NCBI GenBank assembly: GCA_017937095.1
Contig: JAGBEG010000013.1
Coordinates: 62,001-126,000, forward strand
Direction of reading: 5' to 3'
DNA from: Roseburia sp.
Lineage (GTDB): Bacteria; Bacillota; Clostridia; Lachnospirales; Lachnospiraceae
Length of the DNA stretch: 64,000 bases
Positions 9,497 through 18,076 of the stretch are shown here, piece after piece. Under the pieces are notes generated by a model. It did no database searches, was not told the DNA's origin, and saw only the letters and a list, made by a program, of their open reading frames with translations. The position numbers and the translations under genes are program-made. The first letter of the stretch is position 1. Every line of letters starts with the position of its first letter.

Positions 9497-10849
9497 TTAT
9501 TCGCATTCGGCTGCCTTTATCATAATTGCACATTCGATACGCTTTTTCTGAAGCTCGCAGCCGATATCGTACGCACCGCAGATATCTCCCGTGAAATTGT
9601 ACGCGTTCGCCGCACAGCCGCCGCTGCAGTAAAATCTTGCAAAACACTCACGGCACTTTTCCTTCGCGTATACGTTGCAGCATTTGAACTCGTCGCAAAT
9701 GTCAGTATTCGTGATTCCCTCGTCCACATTTCCCAGAAGGAACTTCTCATTGCCGACGAACTGGTGACACGGATAGAAATCTCCCCACGGCGTCACCGCC
9801 AGATATTCCGTTCCCGAGCCGCATCCCGATAAACGCTTCGCCACGCAGGGACCGCCCTCTAAGTCTATCATAAAGTGGAAGAAATTAAAGTCATCCCCCC
9901 GCTTATGCCGCTCTATCATCTCCACCGCCAGCTTGTCGTATTCCTCAAACAGCTTCGGCAGATCCTCCTCACGGATTGCATACGGCTCTTTGGGCTCCGC
10001 CACGACCGGTTCCACCGAAATCTGCTTAAATCCAAGGTCCGCCAGATGCAGGACATCCTCGGAAAAGTCCGTATTATAATGTGTGTAGGTTCCGCGCACA
10101 TAATACTTCTCCTGTCCCCTGCTCTTTGCGAACTTCTGGAACTTCGGAACGATCAGATCATAGCTTCCCGCTCCCTTGCGGAACGGACGCATTTTATCAT
10201 GTACTTCCTTCCGTCCGTCAATGCTTAAAACGACATTTGCCATTTCCCTGTTGCAGAACTCCATAACCTCGTCGTCAAGCAGGACACCGTTCGTCGTCAG
10301 CGTAAAGCGGAACTTCTTATCATGAAGCTTCTCCTGCTCCCTGCCGTAAGCCACCAGATCCTTTACTACCTGCCAGTTCATAAGCGGCTCTCCCCCGAAG
10401 AAATCCACCTCAAGATTTCTGCGGCTGCCGGAATTGGCAATCAGAAAATCCAGCGCCTTTTTGCCGACCTCAAAGGACATCAGCGCCCTTCTTCCGTGAT
10501 ATTCGCCTTCCTCCGCAAAGCAGTACTGACAGGCAAGATTGCAGTCGTGCGCAATATGCAGGCAGAGCGCCTTCACCACCGTCGGACGCTTCTTAAAGTC
10601 CATGATATAATTCTCATAACCGTCCTTTGTAAAAAGCTCCTCTTTCTCCACCAGCGTCTGCACCTCGTCATACGCTTCTTCGATCTCTTCCTTCGGGTAC
10701 TGTCCCGCCAAAGAGGATATGATCTCTTCCTTCGTGTGCTTCTCATACAGGGCAATGACGTCATATGTCACATCATCCACTACATGAATCGCCCCGCTGT
10801 TTACATCCAGAACAATATCATAGCCGTTGTTCTTATACTGATGAACCAC
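9497..10849 (-). CDS. scfB: Thioether cross-link-forming SCIFF peptide maturase (radical SAM/SPASM)
   Basis: A 450-residue radical SAM enzyme. The N-terminal about 90 residues form a RiPP-recognition-like domain. The radical SAM cluster motif CNLACQYC (C103, C107, C110) and GGEP (152-155) follow, and a Cys-rich SPASM region fills the last about 120 residues (CGSG, CHQF, CRECFARFYCSGGC, CELQ). Family knowledge (TIGR03974): it installs thioether bonds from SCIFF cysteines to other residues. The start is GTG at 10849, with GAGG about 10 nt upstream; homologues begin at the same place (MVHQYKNNGYDIVLDVNSG). Its substrate is encoded immediately upstream. Confidence 0.96.
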   Translation of the reverse strand: MVHQYKNNGYDIVLDVNSGAIHVVDDVTYDVIALYEKHTKEEIISSLAGQYPKEEIEEAYDEVQTLVEKEELFTKDGYENYIMDFKKRPTVVKALCLHIAHDCNLACQYCFAEEGEYHGRRALMSFEVGKKALDFLIANSGSRRNLEVDFFGGEPLMNWQVVKDLVAYGREQEKLHDKKFRFTLTTNGVLLDDEVMEFCNREMANVVLSIDGRKEVHDKMRPFRKGAGSYDLIVPKFQKFAKSRGQEKYYVRGTYTHYNTDFSEDVLHLADLGFKQISVEPVVAEPKEPYAIREEDLPKLFEEYDKLAVEMIERHKRGDDFNFFHFMIDLEGGPCVAKRLSGCGSGTEYLAVTPWGDFYPCHQFVGNEKFLLGNVDEGITNTDICDEFKCCNVYAKEKCRECFARFYCSGGCAANAYNFTGDICGAYDIGCELQKKRIECAIMIKAAECE

Positions 10850-10864
10850 TATAATATTTCCTCT

Positions 10865-10893
10865 CTTTCTAATTTCAATTCGTTTTATCTGTC
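10865..10893 (-). promoter_or_regulatory. Possible internal promoter before scfB
   Basis: On the minus strand a perfect -35 TTGACA, a 17-nt spacer and a weak -10 TTAGAA. Just upstream lies a 5-bp hairpin followed by eight T residues, so part of the SCIFF transcript may end there and this promoter may supply scfB-secDF. Confidence 0.45.
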
Positions 10894-10945
10894 AATAATT
10901 CTTTTACAAAAAAAATGTCCGGCAGCTTATTCTTGCCGATATAAC

Positions 10946-10984
10946 GTACAAATGACCGCACGCTTGGCGAACGGTCGTTTGTCG
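10946..10984 (-). repeat. Imperfect hairpin, one copy of a 17-bp repeat flanking scfA
   Basis: GTACAAATGACCGCACG is followed after a 5-nt loop by its imperfect inverse CGAACGGTCGTTTGTCG. A near-identical copy (GTACGAAATGACCGCACG, one extra base) lies at 11205-11222 in the scfA leader, in the same orientation. The hairpin falls between the SCIFF peptide and maturase genes. Confidence 0.6.
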
Positions 10985-11026
10985 ATTGCATTATTCACTT
11001 CATGCACAAAGCCCGAAACCAGCAGA

Positions 11027-11167
11027 TTATCTGTTCTCGCAGCTCTGATTTCCTACGGTGCAGGATGTCTTGCATGCGGACTGGCAGGATGTCTGGCACT
11101 CGCCGCAGCCGCCCTTCTTGATCGTATTCTGTAACTTTCTGGTATTTAACGTCTTAACGTGCTTCAT
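11027..11167 (-). CDS. scfA: SCIFF ribosomal peptide precursor (six cysteines in forty-five)
   Basis: A 46-residue peptide found by translating the gap upstream of scfB. It starts MKHVKTLNTRKLQNTIKKG and ends VGNQSCENR. Six cysteines at 21, 24, 28, 32, 36 and 43 match the SCIFF family (TIGR03973), and AAAGGAGAG lies 8 nt upstream of the ATG. It is the substrate of ScfB, which links several cysteines to neighbouring residues; in related ranthipeptides the links go to beta or gamma carbons. The Lys/Arg-rich leader is retained. It is near-universal in Clostridia, but its biological role remains poorly defined. Confidence 0.96.
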   Translation of the reverse strand: MKHVKTLNTRKLQNTIKKGGCGECQTSCQSACKTSCTVGNQSCENR

Positions 11168-11204
11168 GATACTCTCTCCTTTAACTCAATTCCGCGCGCC
11201 TTAT

Positions 11205-11222
11205 GTACGAAATGACCGCACG
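11205..11222 (-). repeat. Second copy of the repeat flanking scfA (in its 5' leader)
   Basis: GTACGAAATGACCGCACG, matching 10946-10962 except for one inserted base. It lies between the scfA promoter and start codon, so both copies would be in the same transcript. It could be a protein-binding site or pair with the left arm of the downstream hairpin. Confidence 0.5.
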
Positions 11223-11244
11223 GTAAAATTCTATTAACCCATAT

Positions 11245-11273
11245 AGTATACCACAACCCGTTTTATATGGGAA
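11245..11273 (-). promoter_or_regulatory. Probable sigmaA promoter of scfA
   Basis: On the minus strand, -35 TTCCCA, a 17-nt spacer and -10 TATACT, giving a leader of about 70 nt. The rest of the 312-nt gap between scfA and the gene at 11480 is AT-rich and shows nothing else that I can identify, apart from the repeat at 11205. Confidence 0.55.
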
Positions 11274-11479
11274 GTATTTTTTTATTTCACACAAGCTTCT
11301 CACTCCAAGAAGACTTTATAAAAATTTTATTTGTTCATTTAGAATACTTATGATATCATAATCTAAATTTCCTGTTCTCTTGCAGGAAGTATTATTCCAT
11401 ATTCCAACATTCTATCGGGCTTATCTTTCGGCGGTTCGCCAATTTATTCCGGTAAATTTTTACATCAGGGAGGGTTTCT

Positions 11480-12475
11480 ATGCCAAAAAAATCATCTGTA
11501 TTGCCCCGTGCTCCTTTTCATGAGTCGGAAGTCATCCGCCGTCTTGCGGATTTTCCCGAAGCCTATTCTGTCTTCTTGTCGCTTTCTTCGAACAACCAAC
11601 GTGAATTTCTCGACTTCTGCTGCGGGCGGACCGGTCTTTATCTCTGCTACGATACCTTTTTTAAGAAGATTTTTGATCCGTTTCTCCATGCGAAGCGCCT
11701 GGAAAAATTTATTTCTGCTCTTCTCGGACAGGATATCACCATCATCGACATTATTCCAAATGAAGGTTTCCGACTCTCCGACCGTGGTTCCTTTGTCGTC
11801 GCAGACATTGTAGTCCGGCTTGCCGATTCCTCTATCCTTAACATCGAAATGCAGAAAAACGGCTATGATTTTTCCGGGAAACGCTTCGACTGCTACAATG
11901 CTGACCTGATCATGCGGGAATACAACCGTCTCCGCGAAGTACACGGCAAAAGCTTCACCTACCGGAAAATGCCGCCCATTCTTTCCATTGCTCTGATGGA
12001 AACAAGCCCTGGAGAATTTCACAGATTCCCTTCTATCTACATACACAATCTCTCAATGAAGTCCGACACCGGAATCCGACTTGAAAACCTGACGAGACAA
12101 CTCTACGTATCGCTTGACATTTTCCACGCATTCATGCAAAATAAACCCATAGAGACACCGTTAGAGGCATGGCTCATGCTGCTCACTACACGTGATCTCT
12201 GTCGCATTGAAGAATTGATTTGCAAGTTTCCGGACTTTTCCGACATCTACAAGGAAGTCTTCGAACTTCGCACCAGACCAGAGGAGCTGATTCATATGTA
12301 TTCGAACGTATTCTTAGAAGCCGACCGCAATACGGAGCGCTTTATGGTGGATGAATTGAAGAAAAAAGTAGCAATGAAAGATGCTGAGATTTCCGAAAAG
12401 AATGCTGCTCTCTCCGAAAAAGATACTCTTATCGCCGAATTGCAGAAAAAACTCGCAGATGCCAATCTGTTATAA
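11480..12475 (+). CDS. Rpn-family (PD-(D/E)XK) nuclease/transposase-like protein
   Basis: A 331-residue protein of the Rpn recombination-promoting nuclease / PDDEXK_2 family. The catalytic region is visible around residues 90-130: the acidic strand in SFVVADIVVRL and NIEMQKNGYDF, which supplies the E-x-Q element, followed by RFDCYNADLI. The C-terminal 50 residues are a predicted coiled coil (EKNAALSEKDTLIAELQKK). Family members are nucleases encoded in many dispersed copies and thought to be mobile. GGGAGGG lies 6 nt before the ATG. It is on the opposite strand to all neighbours and splits the usual TIGR04086-scfA pairing. Confidence 0.88.
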   Translation: MPKKSSVLPRAPFHESEVIRRLADFPEAYSVFLSLSSNNQREFLDFCCGRTGLYLCYDTFFKKIFDPFLHAKRLEKFISALLGQDITIIDIIPNEGFRLSDRGSFVVADIVVRLADSSILNIEMQKNGYDFSGKRFDCYNADLIMREYNRLREVHGKSFTYRKMPPILSIALMETSPGEFHRFPSIYIHNLSMKSDTGIRLENLTRQLYVSLDIFHAFMQNKPIETPLEAWLMLLTTRDLCRIEELICKFPDFSDIYKEVFELRTRPEELIHMYSNVFLEADRNTERFMVDELKKKVAMKDAEISEKNAALSEKDTLIAELQKKLADANLL

Positions 12476-12528
12476 ACATTTTACGAATTATTCATACCGG
12501 ATTGGAATACGCTTCCAAAACCAAACGG

Positions 12529-12575
12529 CACAAAGGCAATTCTGACCGCATTCTGTGGTCAGAATTGCCTTTGTG
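12529..12575. terminator. Bidirectional terminator hairpin between convergent genes
   Basis: A perfect 19-bp stem (CACAAAGGCAATTCTGACC and its inverse) with a 9-nt loop lies between the convergent genes ending at 12475 and 12591. T-rich stretches follow on both strands, though neither is a long run. Confidence 0.75.
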
Positions 12576-12590
12576 TTTCATTTACATCAT

Positions 12591-12983
12591 TTAGCTTATC
12601 ATACCTCCCGCCATCCCGGACGCCCCGCATAAAACCAGCGCCGTGAGTGCACGCGCCGGTTCCACATCGAATCCGCCCTTCACGAGCACCGACACGAGAA
12701 ACAGCAGAGCGAAATAAATGACTCCCGCCGCAAGCCCCCACAGAAACTTCCGCTCGCGCATGATCTTCCCCATCAGAAACCCGCCCAAGAGCCCTGCAAT
12801 CACATAGATGACAACGATCCCGATTTTAATTACCGACTCTCCCGGCTCCATTTTATATAGAAGCAACGCTAATAGCAGAAGCAGCAGCCCGCTTATAATA
12901 AACATTGCAAACACCGCCGCAATGATTGCTGTAAGCGGATTGTTCTTTGCATCCCTCGGTTTGATTTTGTGTTCAAGATTCAT
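12591..12983 (-). CDS. TIGR04086 family membrane protein
   Basis: A 130-residue protein with four predicted membrane helices (about 19-43, 54-71, 81-100 and 108-128), matching the TIGR04086 family in length and in the pattern GLLGGFLMGKIMRERKFLWGLAAG. Function is unknown. In Clostridia it sits directly upstream of scfA, scfB and secD/F, often after yajC. Here the same order holds on the minus strand except that the Rpn-type gene separates it from scfA. CAGGCAGG precedes the ATG. Confidence 0.85.
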   Translation of the reverse strand: MNLEHKIKPRDAKNNPLTAIIAAVFAMFIISGLLLLLLALLLYKMEPGESVIKIGIVVIYVIAGLLGGFLMGKIMRERKFLWGLAAGVIYFALLFLVSVLVKGGFDVEPARALTALVLCGASGMAGGMIS

Positions 12984-13047
12984 AGCTAAGACCTGCCTGA
13001 TAGATTATACCTATCTATATGCAGGAAATGGCCCGGCTATTCATAGT

Positions 13048-13926
13048 TTACATAAATTCCATGCTGTAGGACGCCATAAACGCCCCGCCCGGCGCCAGTG
13101 CATTCTCATACGCGCGCTCGGCAAGGCTTCCCTCAAAATCCACCGCATCGCATCTTCCGTACCACGGCTCAATGCAGACAAACGGCGCATCCTTGCCCTC
13201 CGGCGACCACACGGCAAACAGCGGCGTATCGAAACGGACGGTCACATACGGCTCGCCTTCACGATCGAGCAAAGAGACCTTTCCTGTCTGCGCGCCCTCC
13301 ACCATATAGGTGCACTTGTCAAAAAAGCCCGGTGTAAACGTGACTGCTCCGTCGGTAAGCGCCAGAACCTCATCCTCCATAACTGCCATACCGTCGGGCG
13401 TATTGCCATGATGATGCAGTTCGTCGGTAAGTCCTCCGAATTTCAGCCCATACCCAAGCTTGTCACTCTCTCCATGAATCGGACAGCGGAATGCCGGATG
13501 CGCGCCGATTGCAAAGTATATCGGCTTGCCGTCCGTATTTTCCACCTTCCAGAGAACCCGCACCTCATTTTTCTCCAATGCATAACCGATATGCAGCTTA
13601 AAATGAAACGGATACTTCGCGTAAGTCTCCTCCGTGGACGCGAGCACGAACCAGATACGCCCCCGCTCGTTCGTCTCCAGTTCAAACTCCATATCGCGCG
13701 CGAAGCCGTGCTGTCCCATCGCATAGGTCTTCCCCTCATAGCGGTATTCCTTATTCTTCGGCGCTCCGACAAACGGAAAGAGCACCGGGGATGTGCGCCC
13801 CCAGTATTTCGGATCGCCGCACCACATGTACTCTCTGCCGTCCTCCTTCCGCTTCACGGACTTTATCTCCGCCCCTAAGGAGTCAATTTCCACTTTCAAT
13901 GTATCATTTTCTAACGTATATCTCAT
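13048..13926 (-). CDS. Aldose 1-epimerase family protein
   Basis: A 292-residue cytoplasmic protein of the galactose-mutarotase-like beta-sandwich family (YphB/LacX-like group). ATG 13926 (MRYTLENDTLKVEIDSLGAE) was chosen because AAGGAGG lies 9 nt upstream; the frame remains open 60 codons further without homology. Recognisable segments are PVLFPFVGAPKN, GQHGFARDMEFE with the family's catalytic-type histidine, GAHPAFRCP and CIEPWYGR. The substrate is probably a hexose or sugar phosphate, which sequence alone does not settle. It is likely monocistronic. Confidence 0.9.
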   Translation of the reverse strand: MRYTLENDTLKVEIDSLGAEIKSVKRKEDGREYMWCGDPKYWGRTSPVLFPFVGAPKNKEYRYEGKTYAMGQHGFARDMEFELETNERGRIWFVLASTEETYAKYPFHFKLHIGYALEKNEVRVLWKVENTDGKPIYFAIGAHPAFRCPIHGESDKLGYGLKFGGLTDELHHHGNTPDGMAVMEDEVLALTDGAVTFTPGFFDKCTYMVEGAQTGKVSLLDREGEPYVTVRFDTPLFAVWSPEGKDAPFVCIEPWYGRCDAVDFEGSLAERAYENALAPGGAFMASYSMEFM

Positions 13927-14095
13927 CTTATGCATCCTCCTTGCCTGACTTTGCAAAACATGCCGGAGAAAACGCTCCGGTCTTTCTTCATTATAGCAAG
14001 CTATTCTCCCAAATACCAGAGCTATCATTTGTCGGCTTAAAACAGATGCGTGTCGGCTTAAAACCGACTGTCCGTCAGCGAAAGATGTATGCTTC

Positions 14096-14746
14096 CTACA
14101 GGACATACTGATACATGAAAATAAAGTGACAGATACTTCCCGCCATCACAAAGAGATGGAAAATCTCGTGACTTCCGAAATACGCATGTCTTGCATTAAA
14201 AACCGGAAGCTTTAACGCGTAAATCACGCCTCCCGCCGTATAAATGACGCCTCCCGCAAAGAGCCACGCGAATGCCTGTGCGGACAGCGTATCCAAAAGC
14301 TGACCGAACACAAAGACGCACACCCAGCCCATTGCGATATAAATAACGGAAGAAAACCACTTCGGGCAGCCGATCCACAGCGCCTTTATGAGCATTCCCG
14401 CCGCCGCGATTCCCCAGACCGCCGCAAGCAGCGTATAACCTTCCTTTCCGCCGAGGACGATCATACACACCGGCGTATAAGACCCCGCGATCAGCACGAA
14501 AATCATCATGTGATCGAGTTTGCGGAATATCTTAAGGATGCGGTCGGGAACGACCACAGAATGATAGAGCGCACTCGCGCCATACAGAAGCACCATACTT
14601 CCCATGAAAATCATCATCGCCCGCACAGCGGTCGCACTTCCCGACAGCCCCGCCTTCGCCAAAAGCGGCATCGCCGCAACCACTGCCATCATCATGCCAA
14701 TAAAATGCGTGATTGCACTTCCCGGTTCCCTGATTGTAATCTGCAT
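14096..14746 (-). CDS. Hemolysin III family (PAQR-like) membrane protein
   Basis: A 216-residue protein with seven predicted membrane helices, matching the YqfA/HlyIII family. I chose ATG 14746 (MQITIREPGSAITHFIG) because GGAGG lies 8 nt upstream; upstream in-frame ATGs have poor spacing. Conserved features are ALYHS near residue 57, FRKLDHMMIFVLIAGSYTP and HEIFHLFVMAGSICHF; these His/Asp/Ser residues form the metal site in PAQR proteins. Hemolytic activity should not be assumed from the name. Confidence 0.9.
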   Translation of the reverse strand: MQITIREPGSAITHFIGMMMAVVAAMPLLAKAGLSGSATAVRAMMIFMGSMVLLYGASALYHSVVVPDRILKIFRKLDHMMIFVLIAGSYTPVCMIVLGGKEGYTLLAAVWGIAAAGMLIKALWIGCPKWFSSVIYIAMGWVCVFVFGQLLDTLSAQAFAWLFAGGVIYTAGGVIYALKLPVFNARHAYFGSHEIFHLFVMAGSICHFIFMYQYVL

Positions 14747-14974
14747 CGTCATATCCTCCGTTTCTGAAATCATGCTCTCTCCTGCCGCGCTGCTCACAGC
14801 GCACCAGAAATAGGATTTCTAAATATCTGCATTTCCTTTATAAATCATCTTGCCCCATGTAGCGGTTTTTATTTCTTCTACATATAGTTTTAAATACTAC
14901 TTGATATAGCTATACTACCCTTAGTGTATGGAAATGTCAATGAGGATATTCTTAATTTTATATAAAAAACATCC

Positions 14975-15031
14975 ATAAAAAATACCTCCAAAGCAGATTT
15001 TGTTATTTATCACATCTGCTTTGGAGGTATT
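14975..15031 (-). terminator. Rho-independent terminator of asnS
   Basis: On the minus strand an 18-bp perfect stem (AATACCTCCAAAGCAGAT and its inverse) with a 15-nt loop is followed by TTTTTT. It starts 47 nt past the asnS stop. The remaining 228 nt up to the hemolysin III gene are AT-rich and show no gene. Confidence 0.88.
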
Positions 15032-15078
15032 CGATCGAAACCTGTCTTTCTTTACCTGTCGCTTTTACACTGCGGCTT

Positions 15079-16470
15079 TTACAGTTCGCAGTTATTCACC
15101 GTTCTCGGGAACGGGATAACGTCGCGGATATTGGACATTCCGGTGAGGTACATCACGCAGCGCTCGAAGCCCAGTCCGAAGCCCGCATGTCTCGCAGAAC
15201 CGTATTTGCGGAGGTCAAGGTAGAACCCGTAATCCTCCTCGCGCAGGCCAAGCTCGTTGATTCTCGCAAGAAGCTTCTCGTAATCGTCCTCTCTCTGGCT
15301 TCCGCCGATAATCTCGCCGATTCCCGGAACCAGACAGTCCACAGCGGCAACCGTCTTGCCGTCGTCGTTTAGCTTCATATAGAACGCCTTGATCTCCTTC
15401 GGATAGTCCGTCACGAATACCGGACGCTTGTACACTTCCTCGGTGAGATAGCGCTCGTGCTCGGTCTGTAAGTCCGCGCCCCACGACACCTTATACTCGA
15501 ACTTGTCGTTGTGCTTCTGCAAAATCTCGATTGCCTCTGTGTAGGTCACACGCGCGAAATCGGAATTTACCACATTATTCAGACGCTCAAGCAGCCCCTT
15601 GTCGATAAAGTTGTTGAAGAACGCCATTTCCTCCGGCGCATTTTCAAGCACATAGCGGATGATATACTTTAACATGCTCTCTGCAAGCATCATATCGTCG
15701 TCAAGGTCGGCAAATGCAATCTCCGGCTCGATCATCCAGAACTCCGCCGCATGTCTTGTCGTGTTGGAGTTCTCCGCGCGGAAGGTCGGTCCGAAAGTAT
15801 AGATATTCTTGAATGCCATCGCGTAGGTCTCGCCGTTCAACTGTCCGCTGACCGTAAGATTCGTCGGCTTGTTGAAGAAATCCTTCGAGAAATCCACCGT
15901 GCCGTCCTCATTCTTCGGCAGATTGTTAAGGTCGAGCGTCGTCACCTGGAACATCTCGCCCGCACCCTCACAGTCGCTTCCGGTAATGAGCGGCGTATGC
16001 ACATAGACAAAATCGCGCTCCTGGAAAAACTTATGGATTGCATAGGCAATCAGGGAACGCACGCGGAACACCGCCTCAAACGTATTCGTACGCGGTCTCA
16101 GATGAGAAATCGTTCTTAAATACTCAAAGCTGTGCTTCTTCTTCTGCAGCGGATAATCCGGCGTGGAAGCGCCCTCGACCTCAATCCGCTCCGCCTGAAT
16201 CTCAAACGGCTGCTTCATCTCCGGCGTCGCGACCAGCTTTCCGGTCACAATAATCGCCGCTCCCACATTTAACTTCTCCACCTCTGCGAAGTTCGAAAGC
16301 ACATCCGAAAATACGACCTGCACCGGCTCAAAAAATGTTCCGTCATTTACAACGATAAATCCAAAGTTCTTGGAATTGCGGAGACTTCTGACCCAGCCGC
16401 CAATCGTCACGGTCTGGTCGATGAACTCCTCCTGTCTGCGAAATAAATCCCTTATATTTACCAAATCCAT
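15079..16470 (-). CDS. asnS: Asparagine--tRNA ligase
   Basis: A 463-residue class IIb aminoacyl-tRNA synthetase charging tRNA-Asn. The N-terminal OB-fold anticodon-binding domain (about 1-120, [20 protein letters not shown]) is followed by the catalytic domain. Motif 2 is seen in [20 protein letters not shown] and motif 3 in [16 protein letters not shown] near the C-terminus. [11 protein letters not shown] is the usual AsnRS ending. Its length is standard. It is transcribed alone, with a strong terminator. Confidence 0.98.
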   Translation of the reverse strand: MDLVNIRDLFRRQEEFIDQTVTIGGWVRSLRNSKNFGFIVVNDGTFFEPVQVVFSDVLSNFAEVEKLNVGAAIIVTGKLVATPEMKQPFEIQAERIEVEGASTPDYPLQKKKHSFEYLRTISHLRPRTNTFEAVFRVRSLIAYAIHKFFQERDFVYVHTPLITGSDCEGAGEMFQVTTLDLNNLPKNEDGTVDFSKDFFNKPTNLTVSGQLNGETYAMAFKNIYTFGPTFRAENSNTTRHAAEFWMIEPEIAFADLDDDMMLAESMLKYIIRYVLENAPEEMAFFNNFIDKGLLERLNNVVNSDFARVTYTEAIEILQKHNDKFEYKVSWGADLQTEHERYLTEEVYKRPVFVTDYPKEIKAFYMKLNDDGKTVAAVDCLVPGIGEIIGGSQREDDYEKLLARINELGLREEDYGFYLDLRKYGSARHAGFGLGFERCVMYLTGMSNIRDVIPFPRTVNNCEL

Positions 16471-16600
16471 AGTGCCTCCATCCGCCGCCTGTCACAGAAT
16501 GCACAACGCCCATCCCCGGGCCGCCGCTCTCCGTGACCTCCTGCAGCTATATATACATCATTATATATATCTTATCCACATTCGCGGAAAAAATCAATGC

Positions 16601-17893
16601 CTATTCCTCTTCCGTGGATTCTACTTCCTCTGTGCCGTCTGTGGCATCCCCGTTATCCGCCGCTTCTGTATCCGCGGCATCCTCGAGCGCAGCAGGCGCC
16701 TCGACCGTTACCGTAACATTCTCTACGATTTTATCAAGCGCAAGATCATACAGATAAAGATCCCTGAAGTAACGCTCGCCGTATGCGGTATCGCCATAGC
16801 CGTAAATGTTATACATTGCCTCTGCGGACTCATACCCGTTCTGCGTCACTAACTGCTGTGTATATGCCGAAAGCTCTTCCTCATCCACTTCGATGCCAAG
16901 CTCCTCCGCGATTGCATCCATGGCAAGTTCTAAGCGGATGCTCTTCTCCATGCCCTCGTTCCAGTACGCTTCCATTTCCTCTACCGTCTTGCCGTAGTAA
17001 TTCGTCAGATAATCTGCAAGCTGGCTCTCATCACCGCCGCAGTTCTGCTCGATGAACTGTCTCTTATAGTCGGCAACCCGCGCCGCGAGGTAATCCTCCG
17101 GCACATCCACCTCACAGTTGTCCACCAGATAATCCTGTACCGCAAGATATGTGTCGCGCTGCTTGTTGTACTCTGCGCTCTGCTCCATATAAGTGCGGAT
17201 CTGCTCATACATCTCATCGACCGTATCGACATCAAACTGCTCTTTTGCAAAATTGTCATCCACGTCCGCAAGACTCATCTCTTTCTGGATGGAATTGACC
17301 GTAAATGTGAATACGACCGCCTTTCCTGCCAGATCCGTGTTGCCGTAATTCTCCGGGAAGGTCACGTCACAGTCGATGACGTCCCCGACGGAAGCGCCCT
17401 TTAAGCCATCCGTAAATCCTTCAATGTAAGTCGTTCCATTCGGTGATGCGTTCGCATATACATCGATGAGCTGATCCTCCGCCGTACCGCCGTCAAACGC
17501 AACGCCGTCCAGCTTTCCGACATAGTCTACATTTACAACGTCGCCTTCCTCAATGGTCTTCTTCTCCGTATCTTCCATGTAGAACGGACCGTAGGACTCG
17601 AACATGCTCTTAAAATATTCCTGCACCGCCGCATCGTCCACATCGTAATCTCCGGTGATCGTCACGCTGATCGCATTGTAATCACAGAGCTTTACATAAT
17701 CGCTTCCCTTTAAATCAAAGGCTCCGCTTGCACTTGTGACTTCCGTATCTGCCGTATCGTCTGCTCCTGCTGCCTCTGTGGACTCCACAGCCTCTGTACC
17801 GCCGTCTGCGGTTCCGTCCGCAGCCGATCCGCAGCCTGCGGCGCCAAGCGCCATCATCACACTAAGCATCAGTGCTACTGTTTTCTTTTTCAT
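16601..17893 (-). CDS. Lipoprotein peptidyl-prolyl isomerase resembling trigger factor
   Basis: A 430-residue exported lipoprotein: signal peptide with lipobox LGAAGC (Cys21), then an acidic Thr/Ala/Glu linker (22-60). An FKBP-type PPIase domain (about 115-210) carries VNVDYVGKLDGVAFDGG and YIEGFTDGLKGASVGD. A helical region (about 210-400) resembles the C-terminal chaperone arms of trigger factor (SVMEYWN-like EEMEAYWNEGMEKSIRLE). The ribosome-binding domain of cytoplasmic Tig is absent. It probably folds secreted proteins on the outer face of the membrane. AAAGG precedes the ATG. Confidence 0.88.
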   Translation of the reverse strand: MKKKTVALMLSVMMALGAAGCGSAADGTADGGTEAVESTEAAGADDTADTEVTSASGAFDLKGSDYVKLCDYNAISVTITGDYDVDDAAVQEYFKSMFESYGPFYMEDTEKKTIEEGDVVNVDYVGKLDGVAFDGGTAEDQLIDVYANASPNGTTYIEGFTDGLKGASVGDVIDCDVTFPENYGNTDLAGKAVVFTFTVNSIQKEMSLADVDDNFAKEQFDVDTVDEMYEQIRTYMEQSAEYNKQRDTYLAVQDYLVDNCEVDVPEDYLAARVADYKRQFIEQNCGGDESQLADYLTNYYGKTVEEMEAYWNEGMEKSIRLELAMDAIAEELGIEVDEEELSAYTQQLVTQNGYESAEAMYNIYGYGDTAYGERYFRDLYLYDLALDKIVENVTVTVEAPAALEDAADTEAADNGDATDGTEEVESTEEE

Positions 17894-18013
17894 AGCTTTT
17901 TACCTTTCTTTCCCTCTCATGCCAAATGACTGTCTAACTTTTGTATCGTATCACACTTTGTCTCAAAAAGGAAGCGCGCACACCAAACTTTCACAAATGT
18001 TTCAAATACAAGA

Positions 18014-18042
18014 TTGCTTTTTTGACAAATCAATGCTACAAT
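18014..18042 (+). promoter_or_regulatory. sigmaA promoter of the gene at 18077
   Basis: -35 TTGCTT, a 17-nt spacer and -10 TACAAT, about 28 nt before the start codon. It lies in the divergent region with the lipoprotein PPIase gene. Confidence 0.65.
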
Positions 18043-18076
18043 TAAATGCGAGTTTGATTTAGGGAGGATTCTGAAT

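Noticed and set aside
10935-10942. GCCGATAT on the plus strand as a second sigmaD promoter
   Set aside because: No TAAA at 14-16 nt upstream, and it points into the scfA antisense strand with no gene to transcribe.
10322-11134. Plus-strand frame opposite scfB and scfA
   Set aside because: Lies antisense to the SCIFF cassette; His/Arg/Leu-rich shadow sequence.
12808-13878. Plus-strand frame of 356 codons spanning the TIGR04086 and epimerase genes
   Set aside because: Antisense to two recognised genes and their intergenic gap; no homology-like pattern or ribosome-binding site.
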